Origin: Brevibacterium jeotgali
Lineage (GTDB): Bacteria; Actinomycetota; Actinomycetes; Actinomycetales; Brevibacteriaceae
NCBI RefSeq assembly: GCF_900169175.1
Contig: NZ_FXZM01000018.1
Span: 1 to 32,126 of the forward strand
Length of the DNA: 32,126 nt
Direction of reading: 5' to 3'
The position numbers and the translations under genes were made by a program. This document shows positions 6,782 to 14,227 of the stretch, one piece after another; the first letter of the stretch is position 1, and each line of letters begins with the position of its first letter. The notes beneath the pieces were generated by a model. The model made no database searches, was not told the origin of the DNA, and worked only from the letters and a program-made list of their open reading frames with translations.

Positions 6782-8322
6782 CCGGCGGGTCGGCGCAGGC
6801 TCCGCGCTTCGAGCGGGCCGTGAGCGCCTCGGAGGGCGCCGGGGTCGTCACGCCGGGCAGGACCTCGCCGGAGGGCTCCGCCTACGAATCGGAGCTCACC
6901 TGGCTGAGCACTCGGCAACTGGCAGCCCAGATCGCCGCGGGCCGATTGTCCGCACGCGAGGCGCTGGCCGATCACCTGGCCCGCCTCGACGGGGTGAACC
7001 CCGCCCTCAACGCGGTCGTCACGCGTGACGACGAGCGCGCCTACGAGCAGGCTGCGGCCGCGGACTCCGCGTTCTCGCGCGGCGATCGCCTCACCGCCCT
7101 CCACGGCGTCCCGATGACGCACAAGGACACGCACGACACCGCCGGGATGCGCACGACCTACGGCTCGCCGATCCTGGCCGACAATGTGCCGATCCGCGAT
7201 GCGCTGGTGATCGCGAGGCTGCGAGCCGCGGGCGTCGTGACGACGGGCAAGTCGAACGTGCCCGAATTCGCCGCCGGATCCCACACGTTCAACCCGGTCT
7301 TCGGCACGACGCGGAATCCGTATGACGCGACGAAGTCCGCGGCAGGTTCGTCCGGAGGGGCGGCCGCGGCGATCGCTGCGGGCGTCCAGGCGTCCGGAGA
7401 CGGGTCGGACATGGGCGGCTCCCTGCGGCTGCCCGGGTCGTTCAACAACATCGTCGGCATGCGACCGACGAACGGCCGGATCCCGCAGACGCTGCCCGGC
7501 AACCCCTGGTCGTGGCTCGCGCAGTCGGGCTTCATGGCCCGGTCGGTGAGTGACGTCGCGCTGCTCATGGCCACCGCCTGCGGGCCGGCCGCTGGTGCGC
7601 CGCTGTCCGTGCAGGAGCCCGGATCCGTGTTCGACCGGCTCGAGTTCCGCTGGCCCGGTGAGCACCGGCCCGGCTCCGGCCTGCGCGGCCTGCGGATCGG
7701 CTTCTCGACCGATCTGGGAGGGATGCTGCAGGTCGACCCCTCCGTCGCCGAGGTCGTGGACCGGACGGCGGACTCGCTCACCATCGGCGGCGGTCACGTC
7801 GACGGCATGGTCCCCGACCTCCGGGACGCGGACGAGGTCTTCCGTGTCACCCGCGCCTACGAGTTCGCCGCGCGGTTCGGCGAGACGGTGCGCCGTCACG
7901 GCGACCAGGTGAAGGAATCCGTCGTCTGGAACACGGAGATGGGCCTGAACCTCACGGTGGACGAGCTCGTGTCCGCCGACGCGGCGCGTGCCCGGCTGCA
8001 GGGAGCCGTCGAGACCTACTTCGCGCACCATGACCTGCTCGTCCTCACGACGAGTTCAGTGGCGCCGTTCGACGCGGACCTCGAGTACCCGGAGACGATC
8101 GACGGCAAGCCCATGGAGGACTACCTCGAATGGATGCGTGCCGCGACGGTCATCTCTGCGACCGGGTGCCCCGCCGTGTCCGTGCCTGCGGGCTTCACGC
8201 GCGACGGCCTGCCGGTGGGTGTCCAGCTCGTGGCGGCACCCGGGAAGGACGTGGAGCTGCTGCTGGCCGCCCAGGCGTTCGAGGAGCTCACCGATCACGC
8301 AGCGCGGAGGCCCGCGCTGTAG
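6778..8322 (+). CDS. Amidase signature family amidase
   Basis: The GTG start sits inside the stop of the M20 gene. The 514-residue product has the Ser-cisSer-Lys site of the family: the lysine in MTHKD at about 116, the cis-serine in AGSSGG at about 190, and the nucleophile in DMGGSLRLPGSF at about 214, followed by VGMRPTNGRIP. An extra 40 or so residues precede the first conserved helix. Family members hydrolyse primary or secondary amides (glutamyl-tRNA, acylamides, urethanes). Because a carnitine dehydrogenase operon lies downstream, a carnitinamide amidohydrolase role is worth testing, but this is inference from context only. It shares a transcript with the M20 enzyme. Confidence 0.9.
   Translation: MTGGSAQAPRFERAVSASEGAGVVTPGRTSPEGSAYESELTWLSTRQLAAQIAAGRLSAREALADHLARLDGVNPALNAVVTRDDERAYEQAAAADSAFSRGDRLTALHGVPMTHKDTHDTAGMRTTYGSPILADNVPIRDALVIARLRAAGVVTTGKSNVPEFAAGSHTFNPVFGTTRNPYDATKSAAGSSGGAAAAIAAGVQASGDGSDMGGSLRLPGSFNNIVGMRPTNGRIPQTLPGNPWSWLAQSGFMARSVSDVALLMATACGPAAGAPLSVQEPGSVFDRLEFRWPGEHRPGSGLRGLRIGFSTDLGGMLQVDPSVAEVVDRTADSLTIGGGHVDGMVPDLRDADEVFRVTRAYEFAARFGETVRRHGDQVKESVVWNTEMGLNLTVDELVSADAARARLQGAVETYFAHHDLLVLTTSSVAPFDADLEYPETIDGKPMEDYLEWMRAATVISATGCPAVSVPAGFTRDGLPVGVQLVAAPGKDVELLLAAQAFEELTDHAARRPAL
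8300..8319 (+). terminator. Hairpin overlapping the amidase stop codon
   Basis: CAGCGCGG (8300-8307) and CCGCGCTG (8312-8319) form a perfect 8-base stem with a 4-base loop, ending just before the TAG stop at 8320-8322. It could be a compact terminator, though pairing inside G/C-rich coding DNA may be chance. Confidence 0.35.
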
Positions 8323-8794
8323 ATGGCGTAGCCGATGGGTGGGCGTGCAGCTGCGCCCGGTGACTCCCCACGTTCGCCGAGAGCACCGAGGTGTCGGACC
8401 GGGCGCGTCGTGCAGTCTTCCCGGTGCGGTCGTCGCAGTGCACACTCTCGTCGTCCGGACAGGCGGCGAAGACGGAATCGCTGCCCGGCTCCTGCCTGAC
8501 CCACCTGGAGAACACCGCACTGGCCGATTCGGAGCGGAGCGAGCAGATGGTCGAGCCAGGATCGTGATCCTTCCCCCGGGAACCGGATGGGATTGATCCG
8601 GATCACTGCCGGCGGCTTCCGCCTCGTCGACCGACGGCTCACCCGGATCGGACGCGTGCGCACAGCGAACGGCCTCGATGTGCTGACCACCCGACGGTGC
8701 TGAAGCCGCGCGCCAGGCCCTTCTCATGAGGCGCTGAGCGACGCGAGAACCACGCCACCCACCGCCGCGACCCGCACATTGCATCTCCAGACGA
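8323..8794. other. Intergenic stretch without a supportable gene
   Basis: About 470 bases separate the amidase from the regulator's control region. Open frames exist on both strands, but none has a plausible start, recognisable protein sequence or normal codon bias. A small inverted repeat, CCGGAT/ATCCGG, lies at about 8584-8601. The interval may be the remains of a deleted gene, but nothing identifiable is left. Confidence 0.5.
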
Positions 8795-8825
8795 CTTGCG
8801 ATTGTTGCTTAACCTGACTCAATGG

Positions 8826-8842
8826 CTTGCGATAGTCGCAAG
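8826..8842. promoter_or_regulatory. Palindromic operator in the promoter of the XRE-TetR regulator
   Basis: CTTGCGA (8826-8832), three bases, and TCGCAAG (8836-8842) form a perfect 7+3+7 palindrome. The same half-site with its flank, CTTGCGAT, occurs at 8795-8802, exactly 31 bases upstream and so on the same face of the helix. The operator overlaps the -35 region of the regulator gene, so autorepression is expected. No other copy was seen upstream of the neighbouring operons. Confidence 0.7.
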
Positions 8843-8855
8843 TCGACTGTACTGT
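8827..8855 (+). promoter_or_regulatory. Promoter for the XRE-TetR gene, probably giving a leaderless mRNA
   Basis: TTGCGA (8827-8832) and TACTGT (8850-8855) are 17 bases apart. The ATG begins at 8863, only seven bases after the -10 hexamer, where transcription would be expected to start. No ribosome binding site precedes the ATG, which agrees with a leaderless message, a common actinobacterial arrangement. Confidence 0.55.
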
Positions 8856-8862
8856 CGTCCAT

Positions 8863-9792
8863 ATGGGACAGCAGAGGGATGTGCGCGCGCCGGAGATGAC
8901 CGCGCGCTTCCGCGTCGCCCTGCAGGATTCCGGCCTGGCGCAGCGAGAAGTCGCCCGGGCGATCTCTCTGGACGAGACGAAGCTGTCGAAGTCGCTCTCC
9001 GGCGCTCGCCGCTTCCGGTCGGATGAGCTCTTCGCCTTCGCGACCATCACGGGTGTGACGGTCAGCTGGCTGCTCACGGGCACGGACTCCGATGGAGAAT
9101 CGACGGCAGCCCCGTCGCCCGGAACCCTTCCCGCCAAGGTGTCGAACTCCCCGACGGACCGAGGTCTGCGGAGGCGCCGGATCGTCGTCGAAGCATGGAC
9201 GCTCTTCGCGGAGCGCGGGTACGAGAACGTCCGGATGGCCGATATCGCGCAGGCCGCTGACGTCTCCGCTCCGGCCGTGCACTACCACTTCGCGAACAAG
9301 TGGGAGATCTTCGCGGAGGCGATGCGCTACAGCGTCAAGCTCGCCTATGACCGCCAACTGGCGGAGCTGGGCGAGATCGCCGATCCCGTGGACCGGCTGC
9401 GCGTGCTCGTGGAGCTCCAGCTGCCGAAGCAGTCGGTCACACGGAACGAATGGGCCATCTGGGTCCAGATGTGGGCCGCCGCCGCGAACAGCGAGACTGC
9501 GCGGGCCGAGCACGCCAGCAGCTACAGCCGCTGGGAGCGGACCGTGCACGACATCGTGTCCGAATGCATCGGCACCGGGGCGTTCCGCACGCAGCCCGTC
9601 GACATCGCCGTCCTCAGGCTCACCGGGCTCATCGATGGGCTGGGAGTGCGAGTGCTCTCAGGTCTGCTCGACCCCGATGACATGCTCGCCACGATCCACT
9701 CGCACATCGATGCCGAACTCGTCCACCAGGGACCGTACGGCTCGCCTCCCGCGAGCGACCCGCTCGACGCTGCTCCGGCCACGTCCGTCTGA
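8863..9792 (+). CDS. Transcriptional regulator: XRE-like HTH fused to a TetR/BetI-type repressor
   Basis: The 309-residue protein has two DNA-binding modules. Residues about 12-73 (FRVALQDSGLAQREVARAIS, then TKLSKSLSGARRF) resemble an XRE/Cro helix-turn-helix, in which the second and third helices read the DNA. A Ser/Pro/Thr-rich linker (74-100) leads to a TetR helix-turn-helix at 103-150, with LFAERGYENVRMADIAQAA and VSAPAVHYHFANKWEIF. The remainder is all-helical with BetI-like features such as RNEWAIWVQMW, and would hold the ligand pocket and dimer surface. TetR proteins are usually about 200 residues; the extra 100 here are the XRE part. It lies between the two hydrolase genes and the carnitine operon and has a palindrome in its own promoter, so it probably represses its own gene and may control the flanking operons in response to a substrate or CoA ester. 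Confidence 0.85.
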   Translation: MGQQRDVRAPEMTARFRVALQDSGLAQREVARAISLDETKLSKSLSGARRFRSDELFAFATITGVTVSWLLTGTDSDGESTAAPSPGTLPAKVSNSPTDRGLRRRRIVVEAWTLFAERGYENVRMADIAQAADVSAPAVHYHFANKWEIFAEAMRYSVKLAYDRQLAELGEIADPVDRLRVLVELQLPKQSVTRNEWAIWVQMWAAAANSETARAEHASSYSRWERTVHDIVSECIGTGAFRTQPVDIAVLRLTGLIDGLGVRVLSGLLDPDDMLATIHSHIDAELVHQGPYGSPPASDPLDAAPATSV

Positions 9793-9911
9793 CGCCGCTC
9801 AGACCAGCTCCGCCTGACGAGATCGGGCACGCCCGGCCAGCAGGGGCCCACGCAGTCTCGGGCACTTTCTCTCTCCCCCGGAGCATTTCCACACCCGGAA
9901 ACTCCCGGATT

Positions 9912-9943
9912 CAGACACCGCCAGTTCCAGACACCGCCAGTTC
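9912..9943. repeat. 16-base tandem repeat upstream of cdhC
   Basis: Two exact copies of CAGACACCGCCAGTTC lie head to tail at 9912-9927 and 9928-9943, with a partial third copy starting at 9944. They sit 37-69 bases before the cdhC start, in the expected promoter/leader zone. A small inverted repeat, TTTCC/GGAAA (9886-9901), lies just upstream. No clear -35/-10 pair was found in 9793-9980. Confidence 0.75.
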
Positions 9944-9980
9944 CAGACCTCAGCCGTCCCCGTCCGAAAGGGCCACCACC

Positions 9981-10949
9981 ATGAACCGCACTGTGAATCG
10001 CAGCGTCATCCTCACCTGCGCCCTGACCGGCGCCGGTGACACCGCCGGCAAGAGCGAGCACGTCCCCGTGACCCCGCAGGAGATCGCGAACTCCGGAATC
10101 GCCGCCGCCCGCGCCGGCGCCTCGATCATCCACATCCACGTCCGCGACCCGCAGACGAAGCAGGGATCCCGCGACACGGAGCTCTACGCCGAGGTCGCCC
10201 GCCTCATCCGCGCCTCCGACGTCGACCCCGTCATCAACATGACCGCGGGCATGGGCGGCGACCTGGTCATCGATCCGGAGAACCCCACGGCTCAGCTCGA
10301 GGGCACCGACCTCGTGAACCAGGCGGAGCGCCTCACGCACGTCGAGGCCCTGCGCCCGGAGATCTGCACGCTGGACTGCGGCACCCTCAACTTCGGCGAG
10401 GGATCGAACACCTACATCTCCACCCCGGACATGATGCGCGCGGGCGCCGCCCGCATCCGCGAGCTGGGGGTGAAGCCGGAGCTGGAGATCTTCGACACCG
10501 GCAATCTGTGGTTCGCGAACGTCCTGTACGAGGAGGGCCTGCTCGACGACCCGCCGTTCTACCAGCTGTGCCAGGGGATCCCCTACGGCGCTCCGGTGGA
10601 CACCGGTCTGCTCACCGCGATGGTGAACATGCTGCCGGAGACGGCGCAGTTCACGTCCTTCGCGATCGGCCGCAATCAGCTCGCCTGGGTCGCGCAGTCG
10701 GTCCTGGCCGGCGGCCACGTCCGCGTGGGCCTGGAGGACAACCTCTACCTGTCGAAGGGCGTCAAGGGAACGAACGCGCAGCTCACCGAACGCGCGGTGG
10801 GGGTCATCGAGGGCATGGGCTCCGCCGTCGCATCACCGGACGAGGCGCGCGAGATGCTCGGCCTGCCCCTGCGGGTCGCAGAGCGCGCCAGCCGCCACGC
10901 CACCCACCCGTCCTTCACCGCCCACCCCGCACCCGCCCAGGAGGCCTGA
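9981..10949 (+). CDS. cdhC: Beta-keto acid cleavage enzyme (BKACE/DUF849), dehydrocarnitine cleavage type
   Basis: The 322-residue protein starts at an ATG with GAAAGGG eight bases upstream. Zinc-binding HIHVRD (His51, His53) follows the first strands; TCALTGAGD near the N-terminus, INMTAGMGG and ELEIFDTGNLW are typical of the 3-keto-5-aminohexanoate cleavage family. These enzymes condense a beta-keto acid with acetyl-CoA and split it to acetoacetate plus a new CoA ester. The next two genes encode a carnitine-dehydrogenase-like protein and a thioesterase, as in the cdhCBA cluster of Pseudomonas, so the likely reaction is 3-dehydrocarnitine plus acetyl-CoA to betainyl-CoA plus acetoacetate. 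The family is assigned with high confidence; the dehydrocarnitine specificity comes from context. Confidence 0.88.
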   Translation: MNRTVNRSVILTCALTGAGDTAGKSEHVPVTPQEIANSGIAAARAGASIIHIHVRDPQTKQGSRDTELYAEVARLIRASDVDPVINMTAGMGGDLVIDPENPTAQLEGTDLVNQAERLTHVEALRPEICTLDCGTLNFGEGSNTYISTPDMMRAGAARIRELGVKPELEIFDTGNLWFANVLYEEGLLDDPPFYQLCQGIPYGAPVDTGLLTAMVNMLPETAQFTSFAIGRNQLAWVAQSVLAGGHVRVGLEDNLYLSKGVKGTNAQLTERAVGVIEGMGSAVASPDEAREMLGLPLRVAERASRHATHPSFTAHPAPAQEA

Positions 10950-10952
10950 GAC

Positions 10953-12038
10953 ATGCAGCTTCGCGATATCGACTCCATCGACACCGTCGCCTGCGTGGGT
11001 GCCGGCACGATCGGCGGCGGCTGGGCCGCCTACTTCCTGGCCCGCGGACTGCGGGTGCGGGTGTGGGACCCCAGTCCGGTGGCGGAGGAGAAGCTCCGCC
11101 GCCTCATCGACTCCGCATGGCCCGCGCTCACGCGTCTGGGCCTCGCGGCGAACGCGGACAAGGACGCCTGGAGCGTCCACACGGACCTGGCCGACGCCCT
11201 GGACGGCGCCGGCTTCGTCCAGGAATCCGCGCCCGAGGTCCTGGAGATGAAGCAGGAGCTGCTCGTCGGGATCGCCCACGCGGCTGCCGATGACGTCGTC
11301 ATCGCATCCTCGACCTCCGGCTACTCGATGACGGACATGGCCGTCCACGCCGCCGAGGAGGGCATCGCCGACCGTCTGGTCGTCGGCCACCCCTTCAACC
11401 CGCCCTACCTCATCCCCCTGGTCGAGGTCGTCGGTGGCGAGCGCACCTCGCCGGACGCCGTGGACTGGGCCGCGACGTGGTACGACGTGATCGGCAAGTC
11501 GGTCATCCGGATGGACCGCGAGGTGCCCGGCTTCATCGCGAACCGCCTCCAGGAGGCGCTGTGGCGCGAAGCCCTCCACATGGTGAACGAGGGGGAGGCC
11601 ACCGTCGACCAGATCGACCGCGCCATCACCGATGGCCCCGGGCTGCGCTGGCCGCTGCAGGGCCCCATGCTCACCTTCGCACTGGCCGGGGGAGAGGGCG
11701 GCATGGCCCACATGCTCGACCACTTCGGCCCCTCGCTGCTGTCCCCGTGGACCCGGCTCACCGCGCCGGACCTCACGCCGGAGCTGCGCGAGGCGGTCAT
11801 CGCCGGCTGCGATGACGAGGCGGGCGGACGTACGTTCGACGACCTCGTCACTGCTCGCGACGCCGCGATCATCGACGTCCGCCGGGTCGTGGGCGAGCTG
11901 CGCTCGAGTCTGCCCGGTGCGGCGGAGGACGCCGGCTCACAGGATGACAGCCAGCAGACAGGCAGCCAGCAGACAGACGACCAGCAGTCAGGCGGCCAGC
12001 AGTCAGACGACCAGCTGTCCGACGGCGGCGCCGCATGA
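10953..12038 (+). CDS. cdhA: L-carnitine dehydrogenase (3-hydroxyacyl-CoA dehydrogenase fold)
   Basis: The first gene's stop is only three bases upstream. The NAD-binding Rossmann loop GAGTIGGGW is at residues about 16-24. GHPFNPPYLIPLVEVV at about 145-160 contains the catalytic histidine of the 3-hydroxyacyl-CoA dehydrogenase superfamily, and VPGFIANRLQEALWREAL is the typical start of the C-terminal helical domain. With a BKACE and a thioesterase on either side, oxidation of L-carnitine to 3-dehydrocarnitine is the best assignment. In several bacteria dehydrogenase and thioesterase are fused; here they are separate but overlap by four bases. After residue 330 the protein continues as a tail of five-residue units such as DSQQT and DDQQS, which is not part of the fold. 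Confidence 0.88.
   Translation: MQLRDIDSIDTVACVGAGTIGGGWAAYFLARGLRVRVWDPSPVAEEKLRRLIDSAWPALTRLGLAANADKDAWSVHTDLADALDGAGFVQESAPEVLEMKQELLVGIAHAAADDVVIASSTSGYSMTDMAVHAAEEGIADRLVVGHPFNPPYLIPLVEVVGGERTSPDAVDWAATWYDVIGKSVIRMDREVPGFIANRLQEALWREALHMVNEGEATVDQIDRAITDGPGLRWPLQGPMLTFALAGGEGGMAHMLDHFGPSLLSPWTRLTAPDLTPELREAVIAGCDDEAGGRTFDDLVTARDAAIIDVRRVVGELRSSLPGAAEDAGSQDDSQQTGSQQTDDQQSGGQQSDDQLSDGGAA
11946..12020. repeat. Five 15-base tandem repeats coding a Gln/Ser/Asp-rich tail of CdhA
   Basis: Units begin at 11946, 11961, 11976, 11991 and 12006. They translate to DSQQT, GSQQT, DDQQS, GGQQS and DDQLS. Units 1/2 and 3/4 match each other best, suggesting stepwise duplication. The repeat is in frame and lies immediately before the cdhA stop. 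Confidence 0.85.
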
Positions 12039-12475
12039 GCCTCACGACGTACGAGACCCCCGTCCTCGAGGACTGGATCGACTACAACGGCCACCTGACG
12101 GAGGGCTACTACGTCCTGGTGTTCGGCTTCGCGACCGATGCCGCGATGGACGCACTGGGTCTGGGCCCCGACTACCGGCAGGAGTCTGGCTGCTCGCTCT
12201 ACACAGTGGAGGCGCACGTCCGCTACCTGCAGGAGGTCGCCCAGGGCGCGCGGCTGCGAGTGCGCACCCACGTCGTGGGCGTCGCGCAGAAGAAGCTCCA
12301 CCTCGCCCACGAGATGTTCGTGGGCGACGAGCTCGTCGCGACGGAGGAGATCCTCGGGATCCATGTCAGCCAGGCCGACGGCCGGGCGACGGTGCTGCCG
12401 GAGGCGACTGCGGCCTCGGCGGCGGAGCGTCGGATCTCCCCGCCGGTCTGGGTGGGGCGTGCCGTGCGGATCTGA
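12035..12475 (+). CDS. cdhB: Hotdog-fold thioesterase, probably betainyl-CoA thioesterase
   Basis: The ATG overlaps the cdhA stop as ATGA. The 146-residue protein begins with LEDWIDYNGHLTEGYYVLVF, which matches the 4-hydroxybenzoyl-CoA thioesterase-like signature (DxNGHL helix), and has the strands YTVEAHVRYLQEV and LRVRTHVVG of a single hotdog domain. In the carnitine pathway this enzyme releases glycine betaine from the betainyl-CoA made by the cleavage enzyme. Glycine betaine can then serve as osmoprotectant or be demethylated elsewhere. Position as third gene of an overlapping cdhC-cdhA-cdhB unit supports the role. Confidence 0.85.
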   Translation: MSLTTYETPVLEDWIDYNGHLTEGYYVLVFGFATDAAMDALGLGPDYRQESGCSLYTVEAHVRYLQEVAQGARLRVRTHVVGVAQKKLHLAHEMFVGDELVATEEILGIHVSQADGRATVLPEATAASAAERRISPPVWVGRAVRI

Positions 12476-12481
12476 CGCCCA

Positions 12482-12530
12482 GCGGCGCCGTCGTGCACCA
12501 CGAGGACGTGCACCACGACGACGGCGCCGC
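12482..12530 (+). terminator. Long hairpin between cdhB and the ABC importer genes
   Basis: GCGGCGCCGTCGT (12482-12494) and its exact complement (12518-12530) form a 13-base stem starting seven bases after the cdhB stop. The 23-base loop contains a repeat of GTGCACCACGA, the first copy reaching into the stem. It may end the cdhCAB message or reduce read-through into the importer genes, whose start lies 114 bases beyond the hairpin. Confidence 0.7.
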
Positions 12531-12643
12531 GACCGACGACTGAACAGAGGAGCCCGAGCGGGACGGTCCCCGGACCGTGTCCGCTGGGTGTGTGCCGGAG
12601 AGCGATTCGCTGAGCCGGCGACGTGAGGAAGAGGGAAGGCACG

Positions 12644-14227
12644 ATGAGAACGGGAACCGGACTGAGACGGGTGGAGCAGGCGCTCACCCGCAGAGGGATA
12701 TTGGGAGGGGCCATCGGGGTCGGCTCGGTCGGGCTGCTCGCCGCGTGCGGGCCCGGCCCCGCCGCCCAGGTGGACATGAGCGGTGGGCCGCAGCGCGGCG
12801 GCGCACTGCGAGTCGGACTGTCCGGCGGTTCGTCCGCGGACACGGTCGATGCGCACATCCCGGTGAACTCCGGGGACTCCGCGCGCGTGATCAACATCTA
12901 CGACACCCTGCTCATCCGCGGCGATGAGTTCGAGCTGCAGCACAGGCTGGCGGAGACGTTCGAGACGAACGACGACGGCACCGTCTGGACCGCGAAGATC
13001 CGCGAAGGCGTGACCTTCCACGACGGGAAGCCGCTCACCGCTGACGACGTCGTCTTCACGTTCGAGCGGATCACCGACCCGGACGACCCGAAGTCCGGCG
13101 CGGCCGGTCTGGCCATGCTCGACGAGGTCGTCGCCACCGACGACTACACCGTCGAGTTCCGCCTGAACGAGGCCAACAGTGCTCTGGACGACGCGCTCGG
13201 CCAGTACGCCATGGGGATCGTGCCGCGCGGCTACGACCCGGAGAATCCGATCGGCTCCGGGCCCTTCAAGCTCAAGTCGTTCGAGCCCGGGCAGTCCGCC
13301 GTGCTCGAGGCGAACCACGACTACTGGGACGAGGGCCCCTATCTGGACGAAGTCCACCTGCTGAACTTCAACGACACGGACGCGGTCATCAACGCGCTCC
13401 TGTCCAGCCAGGTGGACTGCGTGGGCCAGATCCCCCTCTCGCTGGTCGACGTCATCGAATCGGATGAGCGGATGCGCATCCTCAATTCTGAGACCGGCAT
13501 GTGGCTGCCCTTCTCCATGCGTGTGGACAAGGCGCCGTTCGACGACGTGCGCGTGCGACAGGCGATGCGCCTGGTGGTGGACCGCGAGGAGATGCTCGAA
13601 CAGGTCTTCTCCGGCCACGGACGGCTGGGCAACGACATGTTCTCCCCGCTGGACCCGGACTACCCCTCCGACCTGCCGCAGCGCACGCAGGACATCGACG
13701 AGGCGAAGCGGCTGCTCGCGGACGCCGGCTACCCCGACGGCCTCACGGTCGAACTGGTGACCGCGCCCATCCAGGCCGGTGCCGTCGAGGCGGCGCAGGT
13801 GTACGCGGAGCAGGCGAAGCTCGCGGGCATCACCGTCGACATCCGCCGCGTCGACACCACCACCTTCTTCGGCGAGAACTACCTGTCGTGGGACTTCGCC
13901 CAGAGCTTCTGGTACACACGCAACTTCATCCCGCAGGCCACATCGTGCGCACTCGAGGAATCGAGCACGAACGAGACGCAGTACACGGATGAGGACTTCG
14001 CGGACACGTTCTACCGTGCCCGGTCGGAGACCAACCCGCGGCTGCGCGGTGAGCTCATCCGCCAGGCGCAGCACAAGCTGTACGAAGAGGGCGGCTACAT
14101 CATCTGGGGGTTCGGCAATCAGGCCGACGCCTACCAGAGCTATGTGGGCGGGTTCGTCGAGAACGCGACGGGTCTGCCGCTGTCCGGATACACGTTCCGA
14201 CGCAACTGGATGGGTGAGATCTCATGA
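12644..14227 (+). CDS. Opp/Dpp-type ABC importer substrate-binding lipoprotein (SBP_bac_5)
   Basis: I start at ATG 12644, with GAGGGAAGG five bases upstream. The 527-residue product opens with a Tat-like signal, TRRGIL at 15-20, and a lipobox LLAAC ending at Cys35, so it is a lipid-anchored extracytoplasmic protein. Family 5 features include LAETFETNDDGTVWTAKIRE, VTFHDGKPLTADDVVFTFER and PIGSGPFKLKSF. Such proteins bind oligopeptides, glycosides, nickel or other solutes and deliver them to the permeases encoded next. Placement after cdhCAB suggests a carnitine-related ligand, for example an acylcarnitine or a carnitine amide, but the family alone cannot show this. The stop overlaps the next gene. 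Confidence 0.9.
   Translation: MRTGTGLRRVEQALTRRGILGGAIGVGSVGLLAACGPGPAAQVDMSGGPQRGGALRVGLSGGSSADTVDAHIPVNSGDSARVINIYDTLLIRGDEFELQHRLAETFETNDDGTVWTAKIREGVTFHDGKPLTADDVVFTFERITDPDDPKSGAAGLAMLDEVVATDDYTVEFRLNEANSALDDALGQYAMGIVPRGYDPENPIGSGPFKLKSFEPGQSAVLEANHDYWDEGPYLDEVHLLNFNDTDAVINALLSSQVDCVGQIPLSLVDVIESDERMRILNSETGMWLPFSMRVDKAPFDDVRVRQAMRLVVDREEMLEQVFSGHGRLGNDMFSPLDPDYPSDLPQRTQDIDEAKRLLADAGYPDGLTVELVTAPIQAGAVEAAQVYAEQAKLAGITVDIRRVDTTTFFGENYLSWDFAQSFWYTRNFIPQATSCALEESSTNETQYTDEDFADTFYRARSETNPRLRGELIRQAQHKLYEEGGYIIWGFGNQADAYQSYVGGFVENATGLPLSGYTFRRNWMGEIS

Noticed and set aside
6595..8031. Long minus-strand frame opposite the amidase
   Set aside because: Same antisense effect; Arg/Gly/His-rich sequence without known motifs or a start site.
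8056..8784. Minus-strand frame covering the 8323-8784 intergenic stretch
   Set aside because: It runs into the amidase gene antisense, has erratic composition and no recognisable domain.
11405..14074. A very long minus-strand open frame opposite cdhA, cdhB and the binding protein gene
   Set aside because: It is the antisense by-product of third-position G/C bias; the plus-strand proteins are clearly recognisable and this frame has no family resemblance.
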